Shown piece by piece: positions 38,321 to 46,785 of a stretch of DNA of 64,000 nt (the stretch's first letter is position 1; every line of letters begins with the position of its first letter). The notes beneath the pieces were generated by a model. The model did no database searches and was not told the origin of the DNA. It saw only the letters and a program-made list of their open reading frames with translations. This DNA is from Microbacterium sp. Root166 (GTDB taxonomy: Bacteria; Actinomycetota; Actinomycetes; Actinomycetales; Microbacteriaceae), in NCBI RefSeq assembly GCF_001427145.1, contig NZ_LMGL01000003.1, forward strand, positions 186,001 to 250,000. The letters run 5' to 3'. The translations under genes were made by a program, and so were the position numbers.

Positions 38321-39601
38321 GCTCCCGTTCCCGTTGCCGCCTTCGTCCTGCACCGGAACGGGCGCGGGCTCGGTCGGAGTGAGGCTCGGGGCGATGGAAG
38401 GCTCCACGACGACGGGAGTCGTCTCGTCCGGACTCGGGACAGCTGCGAGGGAGGCCGACCAGATCGCGGCGACCAGGATGCCGGTCACCGCGAGGGCGGC
38501 GATCACCCAGACGACCGCGGCGAGGCGTCCCCTCCGCGGGCGCGATCTTTCGGCCGCCTGGCTGCGGCGGGTGATCGGCGCATCGAGGACCGCGGGTGCG
38601 ACCGCGGTCGGCGGGTGGTCGGTCCTCGGAGCCTCACCCTGCACCGCTGTGTCGGGCGCTCCCGGGGCCGGGATCAGCATCGTCGGTCGTGTGGGGGTCG
38701 CGAGCGCGACAGTCGATTCGGAGACCGAGGCGAGGCTCACCGGCACCGATCCCTCGCCGGTCAGAAGGCGCGATGCCGTCAAAGCGACCTCCAGCGCCGT
38801 CGGACGGTCATCCGGGCGGGTGGCGGTCATGCCGCGCAGCAGACCCTGCCATGCCGGATGAAGGGAGTCCGGAATCGGGGGAGGAGCCGCGAGACGGGCC
38901 ATCACGGCGCCGATCCCCTCGGCCTCGGCGAACGGACGGGTGCCTGTCAGCGCCTCGATGAGCAGGATGCCGAGCGCGTAGATGTCGGCCGGAGGCGCCG
39001 GGACCTCGCCGCGGGCCTGCTCGGGCGCGATGTAGGCGACCGTCCCGATCATGAGGCCCGGGGTGGTCAGCCGCGGCGAGTCGAGCAGGTAGGCGATGCC
39101 GAAGTCCGCGAGCTTGGCGCGCCACTCCCGCCCGGGCAGAGGAGACCTCCACAGCAGGACGTTGGAGGGCTTGATGTCGCGGTGCACGACGCCGGCGGTG
39201 TGGGCGACGTGCAATCCTTCGGCGATGTCGACGGTGATCGAGGCCATCTCCTCGGGGCCGATCACCCCCCGGGCGATGCGGTCGCGCAGCGTGATGCCCT
39301 CCACGTACTCCATCACGAGATAGCTCGAGTCGTCGCCCGAGATGTGCGCGTCGAACAGCGTCACCAGGGCGTGGTGGTTGAGCGAGGCGAGCACGGTCGT
39401 CTCGGAGAGCGCCCGCTCGACCGATCCGACGCCGTCCATGGGACCCCGCAGCACCTTCACGGCCACGGTCCGCTGCAGAGCGTCGTCCTCAGCCCGGTAT
39501 ACGCGCGCCATGGCGCCTTCGCCGATGCGCTCGATCAGCCGGTATCGACCGTCGAGAATCTCGCCGGTCGAGAGCTCGCCGGCGCTGCGCAGGTCAGTCA
39601 T
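38180..39601 (-). CDS. Ser/Thr protein kinase with Asn/Gly-rich extracellular tail
   Basis: A 473-residue PASTA-less, PknB-type (Hanks) kinase. The kinase domain begins YRLIERIGEGAMARVYRA, has the VAVKVL lysine, HRDIKPSN catalytic loop, DFG, and APEQ (with an activation loop threonine-rich at SPRLTTPG). One membrane helix (~residues 360-383) follows a long cytoplasmic juxtamembrane linker. About 37 residues rich in Pro/Thr and then about 51 residues of nearly pure Gly, Asn and Ser end the protein outside the cell. The ATG at 39601 follows AGGAGG. The tail may bind wall polymers, which is a guess. Confidence 0.9.
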   Translation of the reverse strand: MTDLRSAGELSTGEILDGRYRLIERIGEGAMARVYRAEDDALQRTVAVKVLRGPMDGVGSVERALSETTVLASLNHHALVTLFDAHISGDDSSYLVMEYVEGITLRDRIARGVIGPEEMASITVDIAEGLHVAHTAGVVHRDIKPSNVLLWRSPLPGREWRAKLADFGIAYLLDSPRLTTPGLMIGTVAYIAPEQARGEVPAPPADIYALGILLIEALTGTRPFAEAEGIGAVMARLAAPPPIPDSLHPAWQGLLRGMTATRPDDRPTALEVALTASRLLTGEGSVPVSLASVSESTVALATPTRPTMLIPAPGAPDTAVQGEAPRTDHPPTAVAPAVLDAPITRRSQAAERSRPRRGRLAAVVWVIAALAVTGILVAAIWSASLAAVPSPDETTPVVVEPSIAPSLTPTEPAPVPVQDEGGNGNGSENSGPGNNNGGDNSGPGNNNGNGNGNGNGNGGNGNSNGGNGNSNGG

Positions 39602-39727
39602 GGTCCTCCTGCCCGGGCGATGCACCCCTCCGGCACGGGGCCCGGACAGGCACACGTTACGGGCTGCGCCCCTCGAACCCATGCCCCTTGACGGAGAGGG
39701 ACTTCCGGTGCAAGCATCCCGACACGA

Positions 39728-39775
39728 CGAGACCGCCGGCACCACCTCGCAGGTGCCGGCGGTCTCGCCTTTTTC
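39728..39775. terminator. Hairpin with T-run between the fasciclin and kinase genes
   Basis: A perfect 16-bp stem (39728-39743 with 39752-39767, 8-nt loop) is followed on the plus strand by GCCTTTTTCC. The two flanking genes run on the minus strand, so the T-run is oriented away from them. Confidence 0.75.
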
Positions 39776-39823
39776 CCCGTTGGCCGGATGTGCCGGCCGG
39801 TGGCCGGCAGATCCGGCCGTCGG

Positions 39824-40486
39824 TCACTGTGCCGGAGGCATCAGGACCGCGTCGATCAGGTACACGGTCGCGTTGGCCGTCTGGACGCCGCCGCAGATGA
39901 CGTTGGCGTCATTGACCATCAAGGCGTCGCCGCTGCCGGTGACCTCGAGGTCGCTGCCCTGCACGGTCGTGTGCATGCCGGCGATGTCGTCGGGCGCGAC
40001 CTGCCCGGGAACGACGTGATAGGTCAGGATCGCGCTGAGCGTGGCGGTGTCGGTCTTGAGCGCCTCGATCGTGGCGGGGTCGATCATCGCGAACGCCTCG
40101 TCGACGGGAGCGAACACAGTGAACTCGTCGCCGTTGAGCGTGTCGACGAGGTCGACCTCGGGGTTCAGCTGGCCGCTGACCGCGGCGACCAGGGTCGTCA
40201 GCAGCGGGTTGTTCGACGCGGCGACGGCGACCGGGTCGGCCGACATCCCCTCGATGGATCCGCCGCCGTCCGGAACGGCTTCGGCATAGGCGGCGCAGCC
40301 CGGACCGACCAGGTTGGCCGCGGGGTCCATCTCCATGGCTTCCTCGGTCTCCTCGACCGCGGGGGTCGACGGCTCTTCCGACGGCTCGGCGGTGGAGCCG
40401 CCCATGGAACAGGCCGACAGCGCGAACGTTGCGGCGACTGCCAGGGCCAGCCCCGCCGAGACGCGCCTCTTGGTGATGCGAGACAT
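39824..40486 (-). CDS. Fasciclin-domain lipoprotein (MPT70/MPT83-like)
   Basis: A 220-residue secreted lipoprotein. The signal peptide ends in the lipobox ALSAC (~residue 25), followed by an acidic Glu/Pro linker and a fasciclin domain ([18 protein letters not shown] to DAVLMPPA) with the H1 ([11 protein letters not shown]) and H2 (YHVVPGQV) boxes. It resembles mycobacterial MPT83/MPT70, whose genes are targets of SigK. It lies divergent to sigK, which fits direct control. The start at 40486 has an excellent GAGGAGGAAGTC ribosome binding site. Confidence 0.87.
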   Translation of the reverse strand: MSRITKRRVSAGLALAVAATFALSACSMGGSTAEPSEEPSTPAVEETEEAMEMDPAANLVGPGCAAYAEAVPDGGGSIEGMSADPVAVAASNNPLLTTLVAAVSGQLNPEVDLVDTLNGDEFTVFAPVDEAFAMIDPATIEALKTDTATLSAILTYHVVPGQVAPDDIAGMHTTVQGSDLEVTGSGDALMVNDANVICGGVQTANATVYLIDAVLMPPAQ

Positions 40487-40549
40487 GACTTCCTCCTCTG
40501 TGTGGTTGCCGCAGTGGCGGCTACAACGGGATGTTCGGAGGTCCCGGGG

Positions 40550-40578
40550 GAATGGATTGGAATTCGCGTGAATGGATT
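40550..40578. promoter_or_regulatory. Direct repeat GAATGGATT in the fasciclin/sigK divergent region
   Basis: GAATGGATT occurs at 40550 and 40570, with a 20-bp period, in the 190-bp region between the divergent genes. It may be part of SigK-type promoters or an operator; I cannot align it to a proven consensus. Confidence 0.35.
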
Positions 40579-40676
40579 CGACGGGCAATCCGAAGCGGCA
40601 TCCGACACGAACAAACCGCAGAGGGGATCACGCGATGTGCGCGCGGGGAAGTACGGCGGGGGCAGGGGAGTAAGGC

Positions 40677-41279
40677 ATGCTGGTGGACATGGTGATCGAC
40701 GGGATCGACGTGCCCGAGGACGGCGCGATCCCCATCGACCATGCCGGCGAGCTGCTGCAGCGGGTTGCGAACGGCGATCAGGCCGCATTCGCCCGCCTCT
40801 ACGACATGCTCGCCCCCCGAGTCTTCGGTCTTGTCCTGCGGGTGCTCGTCGACCGTTCGCAGAGCGAGGAAGTGCTCCAGGAGGTCTTCCTCGAGATCTG
40901 GCAATCCGCGTCTCGCTTCGCTCCGAACAGAGGACAGGCGAGATCGTGGATCCTCACGATCGCACACCGGCGGGCCGTCGACCGAGTGCGCTCGTCCCAA
41001 GCCAGCACCGACCGCGACGTTCGGGCCGGCTTCCGTGATCTGGACGTCGCCCACGATTCTGTCGTGGAGCAGGTGGAACTGCGCATAGAGGGTGAGAAGG
41101 TCACGGCAGCCCTCTCGAGCCTTCCCGAGGCGCAGAAGGAAGCGCTGACCCTGGCCTATTACGGCGGTTACAGTCAGAGCGAGATCGCGGCGCTCGTGGG
41201 CGCGCCGCTGGGGACGATCAAGACGAGGATGCGGGACGGATTGTCCCGCCTGAGAGCAGAGATGGGGGTGACCGCGTGA
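40677..41279 (+). CDS. sigK: ECF sigma factor SigK
   Basis: An extracytoplasmic-function sigma factor of 200 residues. Sigma region 2 (AFARLYDMLAPRVFGLVLRVL, abbreviated DMLAPRVFGLVL) and region 4 (LPEAQKEALTLAYYGGYSQSEIA) are clear. It is followed by an rskA-like anti-sigma gene and opposite a fasciclin gene, which is the sigK module known in mycobacteria. The ATG is preceded by an AGGGGAG sequence; an in-frame ATG 13 bp later is a possible alternative. It probably drives its own expression. Confidence 0.87.
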   Translation: MLVDMVIDGIDVPEDGAIPIDHAGELLQRVANGDQAAFARLYDMLAPRVFGLVLRVLVDRSQSEEVLQEVFLEIWQSASRFAPNRGQARSWILTIAHRRAVDRVRSSQASTDRDVRAGFRDLDVAHDSVVEQVELRIEGEKVTAALSSLPEAQKEALTLAYYGGYSQSEIAALVGAPLGTIKTRMRDGLSRLRAEMGVTA

Positions 41280-42127
41280 TGAACGAACAGGAGTTCGCCG
41301 AACTCGCCGCAGGCGAAGCGCTGAACGCGCTGTCGCCCGAGGATCGCCGGCTCTTCCAGGCTGCGCGTGCCGCGCACCCGGAGTGGGAGCACTGGGTCGA
41401 CGCAGACTCTCGTGCCGCTGCGGTGCTGGCCGACGCCGTCGCCGAGGTCGCCCCGCCGCTCACCCTTCGCTCCACGCTGCTGTCGCGGATCGCCGTGATG
41501 CCCCAGCTGCCCGACACCGATGCGGCCGAGGCCGCGGCGGCCCACACAGCCGCTGTGACCGATGCTGCGCCGGCGGCCTCCGCTCCACCCGCCGCGGACG
41601 AGCCGGTCCGCGATGTCGCCACCGACCCTGCCCCGACGACGGCCACCATCCAGGCCATCACCCGGCGCAACTGGACGCGCGGGCTGCTCACGCTCGCCGC
41701 ATCCATGGTCCTGCTCGTTGCGCTGGGGTACGGCACCGTCGCGATCAACGAGTACCTGAACCGACCGGCCGCCGTCGTCGCTCTCCAGGAGATCGAGTCG
41801 GCCCCTGATGCGCAGTCAGCGACCGCCGAGATCACCGATGGGGGAACGGCCACGGCGCACTGGTCGGAGTCGGTCGGAAAGGCCGTGCTGGTCTCCGATG
41901 GCCTGCCGGAGATCGCCGAGGATCAGAGCTTCGAGCTCTGGTTCGTCCGCGACGGCGCAGCGATCTCGGCAGGGGTGTTCGATCCGGCCGACGAGGCCGC
42001 CGCGACCGCTCAGCTGGACGGCACGATGGAGCCCGGCGACGTGATCGCGGTGACGATCGAGCCGCAGGGCGGTTCGCCGGACGGCACCCCGTCGTCTGAT
42101 CCGATCGTCGCGATCCCGACGGCCTGA
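41279..42127 (+). CDS. rskA: Anti-sigma-K factor RskA
   Basis: A 282-residue membrane protein. The N-terminal cytoplasmic anti-sigma domain (ALNALSPEDRRLFQAARAAHPEW, abbreviated LSPEDRRLFQAA) lacks the Cys/His zinc motif, as known for RskA. A ~40-residue Ala/Pro linker precedes the membrane helix (GLLTLAASMVLLVALGY, ~residues 137-157). The extracytoplasmic RskA domain contains SFELWFVRDGAAISAGVF. It starts at ATG 41279 overlapping the sigK stop (TGATG). Regulated intramembrane proteolysis would release SigK. Confidence 0.87.
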   Translation: MNEQEFAELAAGEALNALSPEDRRLFQAARAAHPEWEHWVDADSRAAAVLADAVAEVAPPLTLRSTLLSRIAVMPQLPDTDAAEAAAAHTAAVTDAAPAASAPPAADEPVRDVATDPAPTTATIQAITRRNWTRGLLTLAASMVLLVALGYGTVAINEYLNRPAAVVALQEIESAPDAQSATAEITDGGTATAHWSESVGKAVLVSDGLPEIAEDQSFELWFVRDGAAISAGVFDPADEAAATAQLDGTMEPGDVIAVTIEPQGGSPDGTPSSDPIVAIPTA

Positions 42128-42154
42128 CGCCGCCCTCGGCGGTTGCCGCCTCGC

Positions 42155-42160
42155 TATCGT
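42155..42160 (+). promoter_or_regulatory. -10 element TATCGT, leaderless promoter
   Basis: TANNNT with a 6-nt spacer to the GTG at 42167. Confidence 0.5.
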
Positions 42161-42166
42161 GGTGAG

Positions 42167-42574
42167 GTGGCCGCAGCCCCGCAGACGACGCAGACGCTCA
42201 GGCACTTGAGGCGTGCGCGCGACCTGATGGACCGCGACTACGCGGAGCCCCTCGACGTGCCGACGATGGCCGCTAAGGCTCTCATGTCGCCGGCGCACTT
42301 CTCACGCGAGTTCAAGACCGCGTACGGCGAGACCCCCTACGCATACCTGATGACCCGGCGCATCGAGCGGGCGATGGCGCTGCTGCGGGCAGGGGCGTCG
42401 GTGACGGATGCCTGCACCGCCGTCGGCGCGACATCCCTGGGCTCGTTCAGCTCCACCTTCACCGAGATCGTGGGGGAGACCCCGAGTTCCTACCGGTCGC
42501 GGCCGCACGATGCCGCCGAGGCGATGCCCCTGTGCGTGGCGAAGATCCTCACCAGGCCGGTTCGGTTCGGCTGA
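42167..42574 (+). CDS. AraC-type helix-turn-helix protein
   Basis: A 135-residue transcriptional regulator consisting almost only of the two-HTH AraC domain (LDVPTMAAKALMSPAHFSREFKTAYGETPYAYL with typical GETPxxYL, and TSLGSFSSTFTEIVGETPSSYR). No ligand domain is present, so it may act as a simple activator like SoxS/MarA. The GTG at 42167 fits a leaderless start. It sits next to a VOC-domain gene, a pairing often seen in actinobacteria, so the regulator may control it. Confidence 0.82.
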   Translation: MAAAPQTTQTLRHLRRARDLMDRDYAEPLDVPTMAAKALMSPAHFSREFKTAYGETPYAYLMTRRIERAMALLRAGASVTDACTAVGATSLGSFSSTFTEIVGETPSSYRSRPHDAAEAMPLCVAKILTRPVRFG

Positions 42575-42631
42575 GCGGCGGTGCTCGCAGGGCGAGCAGG
42601 ATCGGAGAAGCACGCGCCACCGAGCCTGCTC

Positions 42632-42637
42632 TAGCGT
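42632..42637 (+). promoter_or_regulatory. -10 element TAGCGT, leaderless promoter
   Basis: TANNNT with a 7-nt spacer to the ATG at 42645. Confidence 0.5.
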
Positions 42638-42644
42638 GGCACCC

Positions 42645-43052
42645 ATGACCGACATCTCATTGTCCTACTGCCCGATCACCGTCGACGACGTCGAGGCCGC
42701 GATCCCGTTCTACCGCGACGGGCTGGGCCTGGAGATCGTGAACGACGTGTCGTACGAAGGCACCCGCTGGGTCAGCTTCGGCCTCGCCGGCCAGCCCGGC
42801 CTCGCTCTCGTCATCTCCGATCCGGCGGCCGGTCGTTCGCCCGAGGACGCCGACGCGCTGCAGCGGCTCGTGGTGAAGGGATCGGGCCCCGGCCCCTACG
42901 TCTTCACCACCACTGACATCGATGCCTCCTTCGAGCGGCTCCGCGCCTTCGGCGCCGAGGTGCTGCAGGAGCCGATCGAGCAGGCGTGGGGGCCCCGCGA
43001 CTGTGCGTTCCGAGACCCCGCGGGCAACCACATCCGCATGAACCAGGCCTGA
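42645..43052 (+). CDS. VOC-superfamily protein (glyoxalase/bleomycin resistance fold)
   Basis: A 135-residue metal-binding-fold protein. Two beta-alpha-beta-beta-beta modules are visible (PITVDDVEAAIPFYRDGLGL and GPYVFTTTDIDASFERLRAFG), with the final RDCAFRDPAGNHIRM motif. Predicted ligand-binding or isomerase/dioxygenase-like role, unknown substrate. It follows an AraC-type regulator and is ended by an 11-bp hairpin. Confidence 0.8.
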   Translation: MTDISLSYCPITVDDVEAAIPFYRDGLGLEIVNDVSYEGTRWVSFGLAGQPGLALVISDPAAGRSPEDADALQRLVVKGSGPGPYVFTTTDIDASFERLRAFGAEVLQEPIEQAWGPRDCAFRDPAGNHIRMNQA

Positions 43053-43086
43053 AAGAGCCGGCCCGGCCATGTGCCTTCCCTGGGAA

Positions 43087-43112
43087 GCGGCGGCGCGGAA
43101 TCGCGCCGCCGC
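43087..43112 (+). terminator. Terminator hairpin after the VOC gene
   Basis: A perfect 11-bp GC-rich stem (GCGGCGGCGCG/CGCGCCGCCGC) with a GAAT loop. Confidence 0.7.
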
Positions 43113-43127
43113 TCTCGTGAACGCCGG

Positions 43128-43133
43128 TAGCGT
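43128..43133 (+). promoter_or_regulatory. -10 element TAGCGT, leaderless promoter
   Basis: TANNNT with a 7-nt spacer to the GTG at 43141. Confidence 0.5.
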
Positions 43134-43140
43134 GGAGGGG

Positions 43141-43779
43141 GTGAGCGACCAGTCCAGGGACTACCACAAGCCCGTCCGGCGGCCCTCCGAGCTCTTCGAC
43201 CGGCTGTTCGCGGCCGAGGACCCGGCCGAGGTCTCCCGCGTCGCGCACTCGACCGCGCATGCCCTGCTCGCCCGCGTCCGAGCCGACCCCGACGGTCAGG
43301 TCGTGGACCGCCTGGTGGCCTTCACCGACGAGAACGGCATCGACGACATCGCCGAGCTCTGGTCGCGGTCACCCGCGAAGTCGCTGCCGGGCGCGCTGTG
43401 GCGGCTCTACCTGCTGCAGCTCATGATCCATGACGACGCGCAGACCGCTGCGCTGCTGTACGAGCGTGGCCGCACCAACCTGTCGTCGGCCGACGAGGTC
43501 ATCGCGGGCGCACCGACGCCGGCAGGACCCGATGAGCTCGTGGCCCTCATCGACCAGATCCTGCGCGGCCTGTTCGAGGGCGACTTCGCCGTCGCGCTGG
43601 ACCGGGCCGCCTCGTTCTGCCGGGTGCAGGCCGCCGGTGCGACGCACCTGGCCGATGACTACGAGGCGACCGAGCCCGAGCGGGCCTCCGGGTTCACGAC
43701 GCGTGCGCTTCGCCTCGCGGACTACGCCGCCGACCTCAGCGCGTGTGCGGCCCTGTGGCGCCGTGAAGCACTGACCTGA
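43141..43779 (+). CDS. Conserved hypothetical protein, all-helical
   Basis: A 212-residue soluble protein that I do not recognise. It is rich in Ala, Leu and charged residues and appears entirely helical, with no signal peptide or membrane segment. Recurrent patterns such as RRPSELFDRLFAAEDPAEVSRVAH (abbreviated SELFDRLFAAEDPAEV) and LWRLYLLQLMIHDDAQTAALL suggest a helical bundle. The GTG is directly preceded by a TAGCGT leaderless promoter and it stands alone. A DNA-binding or metal-binding role cannot be supported. Confidence 0.6.
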   Translation: MSDQSRDYHKPVRRPSELFDRLFAAEDPAEVSRVAHSTAHALLARVRADPDGQVVDRLVAFTDENGIDDIAELWSRSPAKSLPGALWRLYLLQLMIHDDAQTAALLYERGRTNLSSADEVIAGAPTPAGPDELVALIDQILRGLFEGDFAVALDRAASFCRVQAAGATHLADDYEATEPERASGFTTRALRLADYAADLSACAALWRREALT

Positions 43780-43889
43780 GGCGTCGGCCCTGAAGTCAGG
43801 GGAGTGCCGGGCCGCAGAACGCCTCTCGGCGCGGAGCCGCTCGCGGCGGCAGAAGATGGAGCCCGGGGTTACTGCGGCCCGGCCGATAC

Positions 43890-43895
43890 AGTCTA
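43890..43895 (-). promoter_or_regulatory. -10 element TAGACT on the minus strand with no coding gene downstream
   Basis: TAGACT directs transcription towards a structured region and a convergent gene end rather than a coding start. Confidence 0.4.
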
Positions 43896-43928
43896 ACCGA
43901 GGGCGCCGCCGGGGCATTCCCGACGGCC

Positions 43929-43934
43929 TAGGCT
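43929..43934 (+). promoter_or_regulatory. -10 element TAGGCT, leaderless promoter of pabC
   Basis: TANNNT with a 7-nt spacer to the ATG at 43942. Confidence 0.55.
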
Positions 43935-43941
43935 CGTTCGC

Positions 43942-44829
43942 ATGACCTGGCGTTTCGCGCTCGTGATCGACCCCGCGGCATCCGACGATCCCCGCACCGA
44001 CTTCGCAGCCACGTTCCGGGTCATCGACCCGTCGGCTCCGGCGCTGAGCGTGGGGGAGCTGAGCACACAGCGCGGTGACGGCATCTTCGAGTCCATCGGA
44101 GTCGTCGACCGCCATCCCCAGGAGCTCATTGCTCATCTGGACCGTCTCGCGCACTCCGCCGAGCTGTGCGACCTTCCCGTCCCGCACCGCGAGCAGTGGC
44201 GGCAGGCCGTCGAGGTCGTCGCGGAGCAGTGCGCCGAACGCGGCGAGAGCGTGATCAAGCTCATCCTCAGCCGCGGCGTCGAGCACGGCCCCACGCCGAC
44301 GGCCTGGGTCACCGCCGCCGATGCGGCCGACAACTCCGCGGTCCGCGAGCACGGCATCCGAGTGGTGACGCTCGACCGCGGCTACGGCATCGACACCCCG
44401 GCGCGTGCTCCGTGGCTGCTGCTCGGCGCCAAGACGCTGTCGTACGCGGTGAACATGGCCGCGATCCGCGAAGCCAAGCGCCGCGGCGCGGATGACGCGA
44501 TCTTCGTGTCCTCCGACGGCTTCGTGCTCGAGGCGCCCACGGCGTCGCTCGTGCTGCGGATCGGCAGCAGCTTCGTCACGCCCGCGCCGAACGGCGGCAT
44601 CCTTCACGGCACCACCCAGCTCAGCCTCTTCGAGCACCTACAGGAGCTGGGCCACGAGACCGCGTACGAGACGGTCCCCGTCAGCGCGCTCGCGAAAGCG
44701 GATGCCGCATGGCTGCTCTCCAGTGTCCGCCTCGCCGCGCCGATCACCGCCATCGACGACGCCGAGCTCGCGGTCGACCGCGAGCTGACGGCATCCTTCA
44801 ACCAGTACCTGCTGAGCCCGCGCGCCTGA
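43942..44829 (+). CDS. pabC: Aminodeoxychorismate lyase-like class IV aminotransferase
   Basis: PLP enzyme making p-aminobenzoate for folate, or a related branched-chain/D-amino-acid aminotransferase. The 295 residues include GDGIFESIGVVDRHPQELIAHLDRL, VIKLILSRG, and the PLP lysine in LLGAKTLSYAVNMAA (residue ~165). FVLEAPTASLVLRI follows with the class IV signature. Folate function is favoured by resemblance to PabC and by the Rv0812 neighbourhood in mycobacteria (near glnR, phosphate transport). A leaderless promoter precedes it. Confidence 0.83.
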   Translation: MTWRFALVIDPAASDDPRTDFAATFRVIDPSAPALSVGELSTQRGDGIFESIGVVDRHPQELIAHLDRLAHSAELCDLPVPHREQWRQAVEVVAEQCAERGESVIKLILSRGVEHGPTPTAWVTAADAADNSAVREHGIRVVTLDRGYGIDTPARAPWLLLGAKTLSYAVNMAAIREAKRRGADDAIFVSSDGFVLEAPTASLVLRIGSSFVTPAPNGGILHGTTQLSLFEHLQELGHETAYETVPVSALAKADAAWLLSSVRLAAPITAIDDAELAVDRELTASFNQYLLSPRA

Positions 44830-44857
44830 TCCGGGCGGGCAGCCCGCGAAGTCGGGC

Positions 44858-45637
44858 TCAGCCGAAGCGGCCCGAGACGTAGTCCTCGGTGGCCTGCACG
44901 GTCGGGGTGGTGAAGATCGAGCGGGTGTCGTCGTACTCGATGAGCTTGCCGGGCTTGCCGGTGCCGGCGATGTTGAAGAACGCGGTGCGGTCGCTCACGC
45001 GCGACGCCTGCTGCATGTTGTGCGTCACGATGACGACGGTGTAGTCGTTCTTCAGCTCGCCGATGAGCTCCTCGATCGCGTATGTCGAGATCGGGTCCAG
45101 GGCGGAGCAGGGCTCGTCCATCAGGATGACCTCGGGCGAGACGGCGATCGCGCGGGCGATGCACAGTCGCTGCTGCTGGCCGCCTGACAGGCCCGAGCCG
45201 GGCTTGTCGAGGCGATCCTTGACCTCGTTCCAGAGGTTCGCGCCCTTGAGCGACTTCTCGACCAGGTCGTCGGCGTCGGACTTGGAGATGCGCTTGTTGT
45301 TGAGCTTCACGCCCGCCAGCACGTTCTCCTTGATCGACATCGTCGGGAACGGGTTGGGGCGCTGGAAGACCATGCCCACCTGGCGGCGCACCAGCACGGG
45401 GTCGACGTTCGCGGCGTACAGGTCGTCTCCGTCGAGGAGGACCTGGCCCTCGACGCGGGCGCCGGGGATCACCTCGTGCATGCGGTTCAGGGTGCGCAGG
45501 AACGTCGACTTGCCGCAGCCGGACGGGCCGATGAAGGCGGTCACGCTGCGGGGCTCGATGTTGAGCGAGACGCCCTCGACGGCCATGAAGTCGCCGTAGA
45601 AGACGTTCAGGTCGTTGACTTCGATGCTCTTGGACAC
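44858..45637 (-). CDS. pstB: Phosphate ABC transporter ATP-binding protein
   Basis: ATPase of the high-affinity phosphate importer. The 259 residues carry Walker [19 protein letters not shown] (GPSGCGKST), the [14 protein letters not shown] signature, Walker [13 protein letters not shown], and the switch His in [10 protein letters not shown]. The start GTG at 45637 follows AGAGGAATC. It is the last gene of the pstSCAB operon, ending 29 bp from pabC. Confidence 0.97.
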   Translation of the reverse strand: MSKSIEVNDLNVFYGDFMAVEGVSLNIEPRSVTAFIGPSGCGKSTFLRTLNRMHEVIPGARVEGQVLLDGDDLYAANVDPVLVRRQVGMVFQRPNPFPTMSIKENVLAGVKLNNKRISKSDADDLVEKSLKGANLWNEVKDRLDKPGSGLSGGQQQRLCIARAIAVSPEVILMDEPCSALDPISTYAIEELIGELKNDYTVVIVTHNMQQASRVSDRTAFFNIAGTGKPGKLIEYDDTRSIFTTPTVQATEDYVSGRFG

Positions 45638-45677
45638 GATTCCTCTGATTTCGGTTCGGGAGAGTCGGGGGTGCCGC

Positions 45678-46784
45678 TCAGCGGCCCAGCTTGGGGGAGA
45701 AGACCTTCGCGACGATGCGCGCGATCAGGTTGAGCAGCATGACGATCAGGATGAGGACCAGCGCCGCGCCCCAGGCACGGTCGATGTAGGCGGATGCCGG
45801 GATGCCCTGGTTCATGTACTGCGAGTACGCGAACACCGGCAGCGTCATCATGCGTCCCTCGAACAGGTCGTAGTTCATCGACGCCGTCACGCCTGCCGTG
45901 AGCAGAAGCGGTGCCGTCTCGCCGATGACGCGCGAGATCGACAGCATGACGCCGGTCGTGATGCCGGCGATCGACGTGGGCAGCACGACCTTCGAGATCG
46001 TCAGCCACTTGGGCACGCCGAGCGCATACGAGGCCTCGCGCAGCTCGTTCGGCACGAGCCGGAGCATCTCCTCGCTCGAGCGGACGACCACCGGGATCAT
46101 GAGCACGGCCAGCGCGATCGATCCCATGATGCCCATGCGGATGCCGGGGCCGAAGAACAGCGCGAAGAGGGCGTAGGCGAACAGACCGGCGACGATCGAA
46201 GGGATGCCGGTCATGACGTCGACGAGGAACGTGATGCCGTTCGCCAGTCGCTTGCCGGCGCCGTACTCCACGAGGTAGATCGCGGTGAAGATGCCGATCG
46301 GAATGGAGATGACGGCGGCGGCGAGAGTGATGAGGAGCGTGCCGACGATGGCATGGAGGATGCCGCCGCCCTCGCCGACGACGTTGCGCATCGAGCTCGA
46401 GAGGAACTCGGCCGACAGGGCTGCCACGCCGTTGGAGAGCACGGTCCAGGCGACCGACACCAGCGGCACCATGGCCACAGCGAACGCGCTGACGACCACG
46501 CCCGTGACGAGCCGGTCGACGCCCTTGCGGCGGCCCTCGACGAGACTCGAGATCGCGGTGATGAGGACGAGGTAGACGAGGGCCGTGACGACGGCCCAGC
46601 CGGCGATGCTGAACTCGGAGCCGGCGGCGATGGCCAGCACGCCGAACACCAGGGCGGTGATGACCCCGCTCGCGGCGAGGATCGCCCAGGGTGCCCAGCC
46701 GGGCAGGTGGCCGCTGGTGAGGCGGAGGTGCTCGCGGACGACGGGCGGTGGAGGAGTCTGCGTGGGAGCGGTGGTGAGGGTCAT
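45678..46784 (-). CDS. pstA: Phosphate ABC transporter permease PstA
   Basis: Inner-membrane permease of 368 residues. An N-terminal extension with two or three extra helices precedes the canonical six-helix permease domain ([23 protein letters not shown] onward) with the EAA-like loop [23 protein letters not shown]. Pairs with PstC to form the phosphate channel. The ATG lies 1 bp after the pstC stop (TGACATG). Confidence 0.95.
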   Translation of the reverse strand: MTLTTAPTQTPPPPVVREHLRLTSGHLPGWAPWAILAASGVITALVFGVLAIAAGSEFSIAGWAVVTALVYLVLITAISSLVEGRRKGVDRLVTGVVVSAFAVAMVPLVSVAWTVLSNGVAALSAEFLSSSMRNVVGEGGGILHAIVGTLLITLAAAVISIPIGIFTAIYLVEYGAGKRLANGITFLVDVMTGIPSIVAGLFAYALFALFFGPGIRMGIMGSIALAVLMIPVVVRSSEEMLRLVPNELREASYALGVPKWLTISKVVLPTSIAGITTGVMLSISRVIGETAPLLLTAGVTASMNYDLFEGRMMTLPVFAYSQYMNQGIPASAYIDRAWGAALVLILIVMLLNLIARIVAKVFSPKLGR

Positions 46785-46785
46785 G

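Larger units (their letters stand above)
43780..43941. other. Structured intergenic region with possible minus-strand RNA
   Basis: An 11-bp inverted repeat (CCGGGCCGCAG 43807-43817 with CTGCGGCCCGG 43872-43882) encloses a GC-rich interior with further hairpin potential. A TAGACT hexamer at 43895-43890 on the minus strand would start an RNA at about 43883, right at the base of this stem. The plus strand carries the pabC promoter. Confidence 0.45.

Noticed and set aside
40487..40676. Match to a published SigK promoter consensus
   Set aside because: I could not align clear -35 and -10 blocks at correct spacing; only the direct repeat is reported.
43780..43895. Signal recognition particle RNA (ffs)
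   Set aside because: No GGAAGGAAGCA-type conserved domain IV was found; only an inverted repeat and a promoter-like hexamer.
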